A stretch of 62,682 nucleotides of DNA from SAR324 cluster bacterium (lineage in GTDB: Bacteria; SAR324; XYD2-FULL-50-16). The stretch lies in the NCBI GenBank assembly GCA_028282885.1, contig JANQGX010000031.1:1-62682 (forward strand). Direction: 5' to 3'. Made by a program: the position numbers and the translations under genes. The notes beneath the pieces are model-generated. The model was not told where the DNA came from. It saw only the letters and a program-made list of their open reading frames with translations, and searched no databases. Of the stretch, positions 17,363 to 27,073 are shown one piece after another; within the stretch, counting starts at the first letter, position 1, and the number at the start of each line of letters is the position of its first letter.

Positions 17363-18267
17363 AACGTCTCCTTGGCCTGAAAGTGATGAAAAATCGCCAG
17401 GGGAACAGCCAGGATGATCAGCATAATGATGGCGACAGCAGAGGCAACCGGCCAATCGCGATTGTTGAAGAATTCCTGCCAGAGTACCTTTCCAATCATC
17501 AGGGTCTCGGATCCACCCAGCAACTCCGGAATGACAAACTCTCCCACAGCCGGGATGAAAACCAGCATGCATCCGGCGACGATTCCGGCAAAAGAAAGTG
17601 GCAGGGTAATGGTCAGGAAGGACTTCCAGGGAGGGCATCCCAGGTCATAAGCCGCTTCCAGCAGGGTATCGTCGTGTTTCGTCAAGTTGGTGTAAAGCGG
17701 TAGAATCATAAAGGGTAAATAACCGTATACAATCCCGATATAGACGGCAATATTGGTATTGAGAATAACCAGGGGCTCATCGATCACACCCAGCCAAAGC
17801 AGAAAATTGTTCAGTATGCCGTTGTTTTTAAGGATGCCAATCCAGGCATAAATTCGAATCAGAAACTCTGTCCAGGACGGCAACACAATGAGCATCAACA
17901 GAATATTCCTGATATTGGGACTGGATTTCGAAATGGCGTAGGCCATGGGATAACCGATTAACAGGCAAAGCATGGTGGAGACAAAAGCAAATTTGACCGA
18001 ACTGATATAGGCATTGATATATAAAGGATCCTGCAGCAGAAACAGGTAATTCCCCAGGTTTAATTTGATATGCAGGGACTCTTCAATCAGCTTGGTCAGG
18101 GCTGTGAAGGGTGGTATGGCCAACTGTAGTTCTGCAAAACTGATCTTCAGGACAAAGGCAAAGGGGATCAGGAAGAACAGGATCATCCAGGCAAAGGGAA
18201 TAGCGATAACGATGCTTCTTCCCCTGGGAATTATTTTCTTCAACGTGTTTTCTAGTTTCGCCCTCAT
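17359..18267 (-). CDS. potH: Putrescine ABC transporter permease PotH
   Basis: I use ATG 18267, which overlaps the potG stop by four bases. An in-frame TTG at 18300 is less likely. The 302-residue protein has six membrane helices and the permease loop EAAYDLGCPPWKSFLTITLP. It forms the transmembrane channel with PotI. Translational coupling to the genes on either side is evident from ATGA overlaps at both ends. Confidence 0.9.
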   Translation of the reverse strand: MRAKLENTLKKIIPRGRSIVIAIPFAWMILFFLIPFAFVLKISFAELQLAIPPFTALTKLIEESLHIKLNLGNYLFLLQDPLYINAYISSVKFAFVSTMLCLLIGYPMAYAISKSSPNIRNILLMLIVLPSWTEFLIRIYAWIGILKNNGILNNFLLWLGVIDEPLVILNTNIAVYIGIVYGYLPFMILPLYTNLTKHDDTLLEAAYDLGCPPWKSFLTITLPLSFAGIVAGCMLVFIPAVGEFVIPELLGGSETLMIGKVLWQEFFNNRDWPVASAVAIIMLIILAVPLAIFHHFQAKETL

Positions 18268-19394
18268 GATGTTAGAATGACTCCGCTTTGCGACAACCAA
18301 CTCAGGTAGATCTCCTCTTCCCAGGTAGGTCGTTCGTGAATAGTCCTTTTTAAATTGGCCTGCATGGCAATGATCTTTTTGCCACTGGGCAACCTTACAT
18401 AATAGGTCGAAGATCCTCCCAGGTAGATGATATCCTCGACCTTTCCCTTCACCCAGTTCACAGAGCCTTCCGGCTTATCCCTGCTGACTGATATCTTTTC
18501 CGGTCTCAAGGCAACAGAAACCTCCATTCCTATGGTACAGTCACCGGTTTTGGCAATCTCCAGGTTGTTTTCGTGAATGCTGCTTTCTATCAGGACCGTT
18601 TCCGCATTGATATCCTTGACCTTGCCTTCAATCAGATTCACGGAGCCGATAAACTCAGCACAGAACCTGCAGTTGGGAAACTCGTATACCTCGGAAGGAG
18701 GGCCAATCTGGATGATATATCCCTGGTCCATGACCGCAATTCGGCACGCCATGGTCATAGCCTCTTCCTGGTCGTGGGTTACCATGATACAGGTAGCCCC
18801 AACCTTTTCCAGAATGTCCACCAGTTCAATCTGCATCTGGGTTCGGAGTTTCTTGTCCAGTGCAGCCATGGGTTCATCCAGGAGTAACAGTTTGGGGCTC
18901 TTCACCAGAATTCTGGCCAGGGCCACCCTCTGCATCTGTCCGCCTGAAAGCTGGTGACTCTTACGCTTGGCATAGGGACTCATTTCCACCAGTTTCAGAA
19001 CTTCACTGACTTTGTCCCGGATTTGGTTTTTGGGAACTTTGTCCTGTTTCAGGCCAAAAGCAACATTCTGTTCAACCGTCATATGAGGAAACAGGGCGTA
19101 GGACTGGAACATCATATTGACAGGTCGTTTGAACGGCGGAATACTTCCCATCTCCTTGCCGTCGATAAAAACATGTCCGGAGGTCGGTGTTTCCAATCCG
19201 GCCAGCATTCTTAAAAGCGTCGATTTACCGCATCCGGAGCTACCGAGGAGTGCGAAGATCTCTCCCTTTTTAATGGTCAGGTCGACATCGTTGACTGCAA
19301 TGATGGTATCAAATTTCTTTGTCAGTTTTTTAACTTCGACGTAATTTTTCTGTTCGTCGACCTTAACTTCGGATTTCTCAGTGTTTCCGATCAT
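18264..19394 (-). CDS. potG: Putrescine ABC transporter ATPase PotG
   Basis: The protein has 376 residues. It has Walker A GSSGCGKST, the signature LSGGQMQRVALAR, Walker B LLLLDEPMAALDKK and the switch His in MVTHDQEEAM. A C-terminal TOBE domain contains VALRPEKISVS. Sequence and length follow E. coli PotG closely, including the INMMFQSYALFPHM-like segment. It powers putrescine uptake with PotF, PotH and PotI. Confidence 0.92.
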   Translation of the reverse strand: MIGNTEKSEVKVDEQKNYVEVKKLTKKFDTIIAVNDVDLTIKKGEIFALLGSSGCGKSTLLRMLAGLETPTSGHVFIDGKEMGSIPPFKRPVNMMFQSYALFPHMTVEQNVAFGLKQDKVPKNQIRDKVSEVLKLVEMSPYAKRKSHQLSGGQMQRVALARILVKSPKLLLLDEPMAALDKKLRTQMQIELVDILEKVGATCIMVTHDQEEAMTMACRIAVMDQGYIIQIGPPSEVYEFPNCRFCAEFIGSVNLIEGKVKDINAETVLIESSIHENNLEIAKTGDCTIGMEVSVALRPEKISVSRDKPEGSVNWVKGKVEDIIYLGGSSTYYVRLPSGKKIIAMQANLKRTIHERPTWEEEIYLSWLSQSGVILTS

Positions 19395-19492
19395 GAAGCA
19401 TCTTTTGGGTTACAGGTCTGGGAATGGTTGAACGAACTGCATTGTCAGGTTGATACTGTTTTTGCACTTCGGATCAAAAAATGCAATAGAGG

Positions 19493-19522
19493 GTGTATCC
19501 CCTGTTTTAAAAGAGGATACAC
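19493..19522 (-). terminator. Hairpin between potF and potG
   Basis: The arms GTGTATCC and GGATACAC are perfect 8-bp complements around a 14-base loop. No T-tract follows at once on the minus strand; a short one (CATTTTTTG) lies about 10 bases on. It probably stabilises or limits the mRNA so that the binding protein is made in excess over the other subunits. Confidence 0.45.
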
Positions 19523-19533
19523 TATGAAACGGT

Positions 19534-20640
19534 TTATTGACCGGTTCTTATACGGGTCATGATACGGTTCTGTACCCTGTCGATTTTTGGAGGCATAACG
19601 TCAAAGATGAACAGCTTCTTCTTGGTTTCCGCATCAGGATAGATACTTGTATCCCCGCTAATCTCTTTGTCAACGAGATTGAAGGAGGCTGTATTTGCGT
19701 TTGCATACCAGACATAATTGGTAATTTCCGCTATCACGTCCGGTCGCATAAGGTAGTTAATGAGGATGTGAGCGTTTTCCACGTTCTTTGCATCGGCTGG
19801 TATGGCCAGCATATCAAACCACAAACCGGCACCTTCAGTGGGAATGACATATTGTACCTCGACATTGTTTTCTGCCTCATCAGCCCTGGTGGCTGCTTGC
19901 GCTACATCACCGGACCAGCCGATGGCAACACAGATATCACCGTTTGCCAGATCGTTGATGTATTTTGATGAGTGATAATAGGTCACATGGCTCCTGATTT
20001 TCATCAGCAGGGGTTGGACTTTATCCAGATACATTGAAGTGCTGAGTGAATTCGGATCCTCGCCCAAATAAAGGAGAACAGAGGGAAGGACGTCTGAAGG
20101 CGCATCCAGAAAGGAGACACCACAGGATTTGAGTTTTGAGATGTATTTCTCCTGAAACACGAGATCCCAACTGTTCATGGGCGCATCATCCCCCAGTACA
20201 GCCTTGATTTTGGCAGGATTGATTCCCAGGCCTGTTGTCCCCCAGAGATAGGGTACCCCATAGAGATTGCCGGGATCATTGGTTTCCAGAACTTTGAGCA
20301 ACGCTTTGTCAAGATTGCCGTAATTCGTGAGCTTGGATTTATCGATTTTCTGGAATACACCGGCCTTGATCTGTCTTGCGAGAAATGAATTCGAAGGAAC
20401 TACTATATCAAATCCGCTTTTTCCGGCCAGGAGTTTGGTCTCCAGTACCTCATTGCTGTCAAAAACGTCGTAAACAACCTTGATCCCGGTCTCCTTGGTG
20501 AAGTTTTCCAGTGTATCTTCAGCAATATAGTCCGACCAGTTGTAAAAATGAAGAATCTTCTCTTCCGCAGTCAATGCCCCGTTTACCAAAAAGACAGCAG
20601 CAATAGTCAACGCCAGTTTTCCTATAATATGTCGTAACAT
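19534..20640 (-). CDS. potF: Periplasmic putrescine-binding protein PotF
   Basis: The protein has 368 residues with a signal peptide ending near GALTA-EEK. The mature part follows E. coli PotF closely, for example HFYNWSDYIA, VVYDVFDSNEVLE, SCGVSFLDAP and HSSKYINDLANGDICVAIGW. These match the putrescine-specific PotF better than the spermidine-preferring PotD. It delivers putrescine to PotGHI. It is the first gene of the operon, and an 868-base gap lies upstream. Confidence 0.93.
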   Translation of the reverse strand: MLRHIIGKLALTIAAVFLVNGALTAEEKILHFYNWSDYIAEDTLENFTKETGIKVVYDVFDSNEVLETKLLAGKSGFDIVVPSNSFLARQIKAGVFQKIDKSKLTNYGNLDKALLKVLETNDPGNLYGVPYLWGTTGLGINPAKIKAVLGDDAPMNSWDLVFQEKYISKLKSCGVSFLDAPSDVLPSVLLYLGEDPNSLSTSMYLDKVQPLLMKIRSHVTYYHSSKYINDLANGDICVAIGWSGDVAQAATRADEAENNVEVQYVIPTEGAGLWFDMLAIPADAKNVENAHILINYLMRPDVIAEITNYVWYANANTASFNLVDKEISGDTSIYPDAETKKKLFIFDVMPPKIDRVQNRIMTRIRTGQ

Positions 20641-21508
20641 TGTCTCTCTCCTCTTAAATTTTGTTCTTGATCACGCATCTTGCCCTATGCGATGAGAAAT
20701 ACCGGTTTCCCGACGAATTATGGACATTTGGGAGACGCCGGTGTCCCGGCACTTCCCGGATTACTAAAAAGGTTGCGGTTCAGTCTGTCTCAGATTGTTT
20801 CAAAGAATCGGCTGTGCTTTCCTGTAATACCCGGAAATATCTTCTTGAAAATACTGAATTTATCAGTGCAGAAAGCCTGCCCGGATAACTTACTTGGGAA
20901 TCGACCAACAAAAAAAAGGGTAAACTCAATAATGAAATCGATGCCCCCTTTATCTGATGGAATCCGTCTGCTAATTCGGATTGATATTCCGGGAAACGGA
21001 ATGCGTTTTTATAACGCACTTTCTTTATAATCCATGAGCATAAAAAAGCAACCTTTTTCTGCGATTTTATTAAAAAACACCGGGTTTAATATACGATATT
21101 GTCTGTTATAAAACTGCTTTTTCCTGGGAATCTGCTTTTTAATGAATGTGCATCCTGATTTTTCGGCTTTCCGGAAGGATTGTTAGTTTCATACCTGCAT
21201 AAGGTCACATATTAAAACTAATCAATCTGATCATGTCAAAAATATCAACCGGAGTCGAGATTGGAATCATATTGACAAATCACCATTTTGCTGAGAATTT
21301 AAAATAAAACGAAAATTTCCAATAAATACGAGTGAATTCCACGAAAAGTTATTTTTAAACTGAATAAATTTACTTTATTGTCGTTTTTTGTTGTTTTGTG
21401 TGAATGGGAACTGAGTCCTGTAATCGTTTTTCCGGGGTTTGGTTTTTTCTCATATCCGGAGTAATAAACGACGCTGCGGATAGGTTAATTTAAAACGGAA
21501 TAATCAAT
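20641..21508. other. Long AT-rich intergenic region between potF and a dehydrogenase gene
   Basis: I find no convincing gene in these 868 bases. Open frames of up to 116 codons at 20661-21030 look compositionally random. A plausible promoter for the right-hand gene is TTGGTT (21439-21444), a 17-base spacer and TAATAA (21462-21467). An isolated TTGACA lies at 21272. A potF promoter should lie on the minus strand, but I could not pick one with confidence. Confidence 0.45.
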
Positions 21509-22789
21509 ATGAAAGTACTAATGGTCGGAGCTGGCGGTGTAGGAGAAGCGATAGCTTCACTAATACATCGCTATGATCCTGAATCGGAATGGCTTAATCA
21601 GATGATTGTCAGCGATTACGACCTGGATCGAGCCAAAGAAGTTGCTGGAAAACTGGATCAAAAACAGCGTTTCATCCCGGAAAAAGCGGATGCAGGAAAC
21701 AGGGACGAGTTGGTCGGCCTTGCAACCCGATATGACGTGGATCTGATTTTAAACTGCTGCGATCCCCGTTTCAATATGCCGATATTCGATGCCGCATTTG
21801 AAGCAGGTTGTTACTATATGGATATGGCTATGAGCCTTTCTGAGAAACATCCGGATCAACCTTATACCAAAACCCATGTCAAACTGGGTGATCTGCAATA
21901 CGATCAATCCGAAAAATGGGAAAAGAAAAACCTTCTGGCAGTCGTCGGTTCAGGGGTAGAACCCGGCATGGTGAATGTGCTGGCCCGGTTTGCTGATGAT
22001 GCTCTTTTTGATGAAATTCATGAACTGAATGTGCGCGACGGCAGTAACCTGCGGGTGGAAGGACGTAATATCGCCTTCGGGTTTTCTATCTGGACTACCA
22101 TTGAGGAGTGCTTAAATCCACCGGTTGTCTGGGAAAAAGAGAAGGGGTGGTATACAACAGAGCCCTTTTCCGATCCTGAGGTCTTTGAATTGCCGGATGG
22201 TGTAGGGCCGGTCGAGATGGTTAATGTGGAACATGAAGAGGTGCTGATGTTTCCCCGGTACTTCGAGGATAAAGGGTTGAAAAAAGTGACGTTCAAGTTC
22301 GGGCTTGGAGATGAATTTATCAATGCCCTCAATGTATTAAGGGAGCTGAATCTGGAGAGGACGGAAAAGGTCAGGGTTGGGGAGGTCGAGGTGGCCCCCA
22401 GGGATGTAATCGCTGCCTGTGCCCCGAATCCTGTCTCTATCGGTCATGAGATGATCGGGAAAACGGTTGCCGGGGTTTGGGTCAAAGGATTGAAAGACGG
22501 CCTTGAGCGAAATGTTTACCTGTACCAGGTGGCGGATAATCAACAATGTATGCGGGAGATTGGCTCCCAGGCGGTTGTGGCGCAGACAGCTTTCAGTCCT
22601 GTTATCATGATGGAATTGCTGGCTAAGGGAGAGTGGCAGGGAAAAGGGGTTCTCGGACCGGAATGGTTCCCTTCCGAGCCGTTCTTAAAGCTGACGGATA
22701 AATACGGGTTTCCCATCGGTCTGGTTGAAATGGAGTCCGAGTATAGAGTGGCCAAGGACAGGGAAAAACTGTCGGTGATTCACAAATAG
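21509..22789 (+). CDS. Saccharopine-dehydrogenase-family oxidoreductase (copy 1)
   Basis: The protein has 426 residues. It has an N-terminal Rossmann fold with VLMVGAGGVGEAIASLI and the family segment LILNCCDPRFNMPIFDAAFE at about 80-100. Next comes a long C-terminal substrate domain that includes VGSGVEPGMVNVLARF. This family contains saccharopine, carboxynorspermidine and carboxyspermidine dehydrogenases, which form or break C-N bonds at a polyamine or amino acid nitrogen. The setting among putrescine genes favours a polyamine substrate, but no decarboxylase partner is in the window. A second, distinct member is encoded at 24258-25463. This copy stands alone on the plus strand. Confidence 0.85.
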   Translation: MKVLMVGAGGVGEAIASLIHRYDPESEWLNQMIVSDYDLDRAKEVAGKLDQKQRFIPEKADAGNRDELVGLATRYDVDLILNCCDPRFNMPIFDAAFEAGCYYMDMAMSLSEKHPDQPYTKTHVKLGDLQYDQSEKWEKKNLLAVVGSGVEPGMVNVLARFADDALFDEIHELNVRDGSNLRVEGRNIAFGFSIWTTIEECLNPPVVWEKEKGWYTTEPFSDPEVFELPDGVGPVEMVNVEHEEVLMFPRYFEDKGLKKVTFKFGLGDEFINALNVLRELNLERTEKVRVGEVEVAPRDVIAACAPNPVSIGHEMIGKTVAGVWVKGLKDGLERNVYLYQVADNQQCMREIGSQAVVAQTAFSPVIMMELLAKGEWQGKGVLGPEWFPSEPFLKLTDKYGFPIGLVEMESEYRVAKDREKLSVIHK

Positions 22790-22853
22790 AGGAAAAGTGC
22801 CGGTCGATATCCAATATGCGGCCGAATGGGCAGGGATAGACGCGATCAGTCGC

Positions 22854-24137
22854 TCAATTTAATCGGTCCAGAAAACGAAACCACTGGTGAACCAGGGGCA
22901 GGAACCAGGGATAGCCATGGTAAAACGGGATGGAGGAGGGCTGATTCTCCAGGAAGATGGAATCACTGGGTTTTCCCCGAATCATTCCGGCCAGTTCAAA
23001 TCCAAAGTAACTCGCCATGGCTATTCCATGTCCGCAATATCCCAGCGCATAGTAGATACCGTCCCCGCCTCCGACCAGGGGCAGGTAGTTGGAGGTGAAT
23101 CCAACGTTACCACCCCACGCATACTCTATTCCGACAGCTTTCAATTGTGGAAACACGCTCACCATCTCCCTGCGCATATCCTCTGCTTTTCCGGCTACTG
23201 ATTTACCCGGGTGTTTGGGGCGGGCGCCGAACAACAGCCTGTCGCCCTCGGGCGACATCCTGAAATAGTACAGAAAGCGTTTGGTATCAAAAATCATGCG
23301 TCCTTTCGGAATCAGGGTTTGGCGCAGATTGCTTGCCAGTGGTTCTGTCGCAATCATGAAACTTTCCACAGGAACCACACGCCTCCGGTGCCAGGGGGTA
23401 ACGCCGGAGGTATAGCCATTGCTGGCGATAACGATGGTGTCGGCTCTCAGCTCTCCTTGACTTGTCGTCAAGGCAAAGCTATTGCCGTGACGCGATATCG
23501 ATCTGGCTTCAGTTCTGTCAAACAACCGCACACCAATCTGATTTGCCAAACGGATCAGACCCGACATGTACTTCGCCGGCTGGATTCCGGCGCTTAAAGG
23601 ATCCAGCAAGGCTCCGCAATAGAACTGAGAATCTATTTCTTCCTGTTGATCATCGGGAGAAATGAGTCGGGTTTCATGGTTGAGTTCCCGACCCAGAAAC
23701 TCCTGCTCTTCACAAAGTCCGTTGTAGTGTGAAGGTTTATAAGCGGCTTCCAGATGACCGCAGCGGTTGAAATCGCAGTCAATATCGCCTTCCTTCACCA
23801 GTTCCTCCACCCGATCAATGGAAAGTACGGACTCCTGATAGTAACGCCCGAGTCTTTCCCGACCAAATTTATTCAGTATTTTTCGCAAGCCAATGCTTAA
23901 TCCTGTCAGAACCATCCCACCGTTGCGGGAGCTGGCTCCCTGGCCGAGGTTGTCCTTCTCCAGAACACAGACATCAGACCCTGCCTTTCTCAATTGGATG
24001 GCTGCCACCATACCGGTATAACCGCTTCCGATAACGGCAACATCAGCTTTTTTGGGAAAGGGGTTGGCGGTTTGACTTTGCTTCAGGGAAGCCTGGGATA
24101 TCCAATAAACGGATTCGTTGAGAGAGCGGGGATTCAT
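22854..24137 (-). CDS. FAD-dependent amine oxidase/dehydrogenase, OrdL/PuuB-like
   Basis: The protein has 427 residues. It has a GxGxxG dinucleotide site (VAVIGSGYTGMVAAIQL) near residues 33-50 and the DAO-family motif GQGASSRNGGMVLTG. The C-terminal part has the FAD-contact region GGDGIYYALGYCGHGIAMA. It resembles gamma-glutamylputrescine oxidase and related D-amino-acid-type flavoproteins. The substrate may be putrescine, a glutamyl derivative or a secondary amine made by the neighbouring dehydrogenases. No gamma-glutamylputrescine synthetase is present. It is the last gene of a minus-strand set with the dehydrogenase and the aminotransferase. Confidence 0.85.
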   Translation of the reverse strand: MNPRSLNESVYWISQASLKQSQTANPFPKKADVAVIGSGYTGMVAAIQLRKAGSDVCVLEKDNLGQGASSRNGGMVLTGLSIGLRKILNKFGRERLGRYYQESVLSIDRVEELVKEGDIDCDFNRCGHLEAAYKPSHYNGLCEEQEFLGRELNHETRLISPDDQQEEIDSQFYCGALLDPLSAGIQPAKYMSGLIRLANQIGVRLFDRTEARSISRHGNSFALTTSQGELRADTIVIASNGYTSGVTPWHRRRVVPVESFMIATEPLASNLRQTLIPKGRMIFDTKRFLYYFRMSPEGDRLLFGARPKHPGKSVAGKAEDMRREMVSVFPQLKAVGIEYAWGGNVGFTSNYLPLVGGGDGIYYALGYCGHGIAMASYFGFELAGMIRGKPSDSIFLENQPSSIPFYHGYPWFLPLVHQWFRFLDRLN

Positions 24138-24257
24138 GGTTTTTCCCGGTTTCAGGGTTGATGAGCAGCCTGTTTGAAAAAGGGGTTTCGGCCCAACAGG
24201 AGGAGGTTGGGCCGGTCGCAGGAGGCCGGACTTGTGAATACCGGGGAACCGGGGAGG

Positions 24258-25463
24258 TCAGTGATAAACGGTTTCGTTTACGGTGATTCCAAGGTTTGCG
24301 GCCTGCTGGAGATAAAAGGTTCTGGCATCCTGTTCCAGGACTTCGGGGGGATAAACGCCGGAAGCATCTATTTTTCCCCTGACAAACAGCTTGGAGAACA
24401 GAAATGCGGATTGACCGGTAACGAAGGCTTCATGGGTCGTATTGTATTTTTCGAAACATTCCACCAGACCGGGAGCATTGATATAATTATCGATGCGAAT
24501 CTTACGTCCCTCTTTCTTCCCTTCCACGCGAACAAGGGTCGCGCCTTCCTGCATTGCCATACCATCGGAGAGAGCATCACGGATGGAATCGGGGTCGGAA
24601 GGCGCGGCCGGTGTAAGTTTGCAGATCAGATCAAAAGGGACAACACTGGCGCCATTGATCGAAACCGGCTCCTTGCTCAGTAATCCCATATTATACAGGG
24701 ACTCGGCCAGTTCCAGGGCAGGTCCACCGTATTTCAAACCCGCATATTTCAGGTCAGGAAAATACATGGGGAAGGTGACAGGTTCCTCGTGCTCGTGGTC
24801 CACAACCCGTCTCTTGCCAAGCCCATCGAGTTCGTAGAGTACGGGATCGTTGAATGGCGGAACCTCATGATAATTACCATCTCTGTAAATAATGGCATTA
24901 GCCGCCATATCGCCAAAGGCGGTTTCAGGTGACCACCAGAAGGGAATAAATCGATTGGTCCAGATACCGTCATAGATAACGATTTCAATTCTCTCACATT
25001 GGTCCATTTTATCGGCAGATTCACGGGCCACTATGCTCACCAGCCCCGGCGCCGAACCGGTATTGATAAGGGCGGTGAGTCCTGCTTTTTTAAAATCGTC
25101 GTTGAGATCAATCTGTCGGGTAACCGATTCCACAAATCCAACGTCCTTGACCGGTCCTGATGCCATGTCCTGGTAGTGCATACCGCCTTCCAGGGCAGCC
25201 TTCATCAGGATCGGATTTAAATCGGGAGGCAAGGCGTTGACGAGCAGATCGGCCGGGCCAGTTGCTCCCAGCACCTGTTCAGCATTTTGGGCATTTAGCT
25301 CTTTTGCAGTGACTTTTTCGAGTTCATCCTGCAGCAATCGGGCTGCCTTGTAATTTACATCAGCGCATACAATCTGCTCCACCTCCGGTTCGTCATTGAG
25401 TCGTCTGGCAATCATACTACCCTGTACACCGGTTCCGATAATGGCAACCTTTTTGATCTTCAT
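24258..25463 (-). CDS. Saccharopine-dehydrogenase-family oxidoreductase (copy 2)
   Basis: The protein has 401 residues. The N-terminal Rossmann motif is VAIIGTGVQGSMIARRL, followed by LLVNALPPDLNPILMKAALE and NTGSAPGLVSIVARE. These segments align with copy 1 at 21509, but overall similarity is modest, so they are old paralogues rather than a recent duplication. It lies 75 bases downstream of the putrescine aminotransferase and 120 bases upstream of the flavoprotein, in one orientation. That arrangement suggests the three act on linked intermediates. Confidence 0.85.
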   Translation of the reverse strand: MKIKKVAIIGTGVQGSMIARRLNDEPEVEQIVCADVNYKAARLLQDELEKVTAKELNAQNAEQVLGATGPADLLVNALPPDLNPILMKAALEGGMHYQDMASGPVKDVGFVESVTRQIDLNDDFKKAGLTALINTGSAPGLVSIVARESADKMDQCERIEIVIYDGIWTNRFIPFWWSPETAFGDMAANAIIYRDGNYHEVPPFNDPVLYELDGLGKRRVVDHEHEEPVTFPMYFPDLKYAGLKYGGPALELAESLYNMGLLSKEPVSINGASVVPFDLICKLTPAAPSDPDSIRDALSDGMAMQEGATLVRVEGKKEGRKIRIDNYINAPGLVECFEKYNTTHEAFVTGQSAFLFSKLFVRGKIDASGVYPPEVLEQDARTFYLQQAANLGITVNETVYH

Positions 25464-25538
25464 TGGTACTCCTGTTTTGTCGCTTGTTGATACGGCGCGA
25501 GGGGTTGCGGCAACCCCTCTTCACGGTTTGGGATAGGC

Positions 25539-26900
25539 CTAATAGGTTCCCTTGAATTCTTCCTGGACTTCTGCCAGGGTTTCATCTAGCCTGGATATGA
25601 TCTTATCCAGGGTTTCATAAGAGAGTATTCCGGGGGGCTCGATCCTGTTAACCTTGGCGTTGTTCAGGGTTCCGCCTGTCATGACACCTCTTTTGAAGAG
25701 TCCTTTGGAAACGGCCCAGCCGATTTCGGGAGTTGGATACTCCAGGCCGATCAAAAATCCGATACCCCTGACATCCACCAGAATATCATATTTGGACTGC
25801 ATCTCTCCCAGCTTTTCCATCAGGTATTTGCCCTTTTCGGCAATCTGCCCCGGCAGGTCATGCTCCAGAGTGTATTTAATGGCGGCAATAGCAGCGGCAC
25901 AGGCCAAGGGGTTACCGCCAAAGGTGGGAGATCCCAGAATCCAGGGATTTTCCTTGAGCTGTTCGGTCCAGAGATGGGGTCTGGCAATGATACCGGTAAT
26001 GGGCATAACCCCGCCACCAAAGGCCTTGCCGAAAGTCATGATATCAGGTACGATGTCAAAATAATCCGCTCCCCAAAGAGCACCAATTCTTCCCATACCG
26101 GTCTGGATTTCGTCGAAGATCAGGAAGACCTCATACTTATCGCAGATTTCACGCAATTGCTTGAGATATCCCTCGGGCGGTAACACGATTCCGGCTTCGC
26201 CCTGAACCGGCTCGACAATCAAACCGGCCACTGTTTCTCCCACGGCAATCAGGTTTTTGATGGCAGCTTCGGCGGCTTCAGCGTTTCCATACTCCACATG
26301 CTGCACGCCCTGGATAATCGGCAGGTAGGGTTTGCGATAGTCGGATTTTCCGGTGGCGGAGACGGCCCCGAGTGACTTACCGTGAAATCCGTTGACGGTG
26401 GAAATGAAATAGTGCTTTCCCGAAGCCAGCCGTGCCAGTTTCAGAGCCATTTCATTGGCTTCGGCTCCTCCGTTGGTGAAAAAGGCGTATTGCAGATCTC
26501 CCGGGGTGATCATGGCAACCAGTTTTGCCAGGTATCCTCTCAACGGATCAACCAGCTCCTGGCTGTGAAGGCAGTAACGGTTTAATTGTGCCTGTACGGC
26601 CTTGACAATTTCGGGATTTCTATGGCCCGCGGTGTAAATACCGAATCCGCCAAGACAATCAATGAATTCATTGCCATAAAGATCCTTAAAGGTCTCTTCC
26701 GAATCTTCCCACTCGATAAAGGCTTCATTGGTGGATACGGATTTCCGGTAAACCAGCCAGCCGGGATTTACGTGTTCATTGAAGTTGTCGATTGAGTCTT
26801 TGACAATGGTGTCTTTTTCATCGTTATTCAGATCATCTTTCAGGATATAATCGATGATACGTGTAGCCTCCTGCAGAGCCTTGGATTTATCGATGGCCAT
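25539..26900 (-). CDS. patA: Putrescine aminotransferase PatA
   Basis: The protein has 453 residues, similar to E. coli PatA/YgjG. It is a class III PLP aminotransferase. The PLP Lys is Lys292 in DIMTFGKAFGGGVMP, and Asp263 lies in IFDEIQTGMGR. Shared family stretches include NEHVNPGWL, FIDCLGGFGIYTAGHRNP, GFHGKSLGAVSATGKS and TFGGNPLACAAA. It transfers an amino group from putrescine to 2-oxoglutarate and yields 4-aminobutanal, which cyclises to pyrroline. GGAGGAGG precedes the ATG. It is the promoter-proximal gene of its operon and is divergent from the AOR operon. Confidence 0.93.
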   Translation of the reverse strand: MAIDKSKALQEATRIIDYILKDDLNNDEKDTIVKDSIDNFNEHVNPGWLVYRKSVSTNEAFIEWEDSEETFKDLYGNEFIDCLGGFGIYTAGHRNPEIVKAVQAQLNRYCLHSQELVDPLRGYLAKLVAMITPGDLQYAFFTNGGAEANEMALKLARLASGKHYFISTVNGFHGKSLGAVSATGKSDYRKPYLPIIQGVQHVEYGNAEAAEAAIKNLIAVGETVAGLIVEPVQGEAGIVLPPEGYLKQLREICDKYEVFLIFDEIQTGMGRIGALWGADYFDIVPDIMTFGKAFGGGVMPITGIIARPHLWTEQLKENPWILGSPTFGGNPLACAAAIAAIKYTLEHDLPGQIAEKGKYLMEKLGEMQSKYDILVDVRGIGFLIGLEYPTPEIGWAVSKGLFKRGVMTGGTLNNAKVNRIEPPGILSYETLDKIISRLDETLAEVQEEFKGTY

Positions 26901-27035
26901 GCCTCCTCCTTTACGCAGTTTTGGTTGAAATTCCCGGGTTTCTTGTTGACAGTTCCATTCCGATCGCTTTCTTGTTTGAAAAAAAGCAATGCTCCCGGTT
27001 GTTTTCTGTCAGGGTTCAAGGATTTATGCTTGTCA

Positions 27036-27065
27036 TTTATAGTACTTCGGGAAAATCAAAGTCAA
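27036..27065 (-). promoter_or_regulatory. Likely patA promoter
   Basis: On the minus strand TTGACT (27065-27060), an 18-base spacer and TATAAA (27041-27036) form a good sigma70 promoter. Transcription would start near 27029, about 130 bases before patA. Confidence 0.6.
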
Positions 27066-27073
27066 GAAAAACT

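Noticed and set aside
17363..17638. N-terminal extension of potI by 92 codons
   Set aside because: The extension covers the end of potH in another frame and reads as random Cys/Arg-rich sequence. ATG 17362 overlaps the potH stop and starts at the first membrane helix.
20661..21030. Short plus-strand frames upstream of potF
   Set aside because: There is no ribosome site, domain or natural composition, and two overlapping frames give equally random products.
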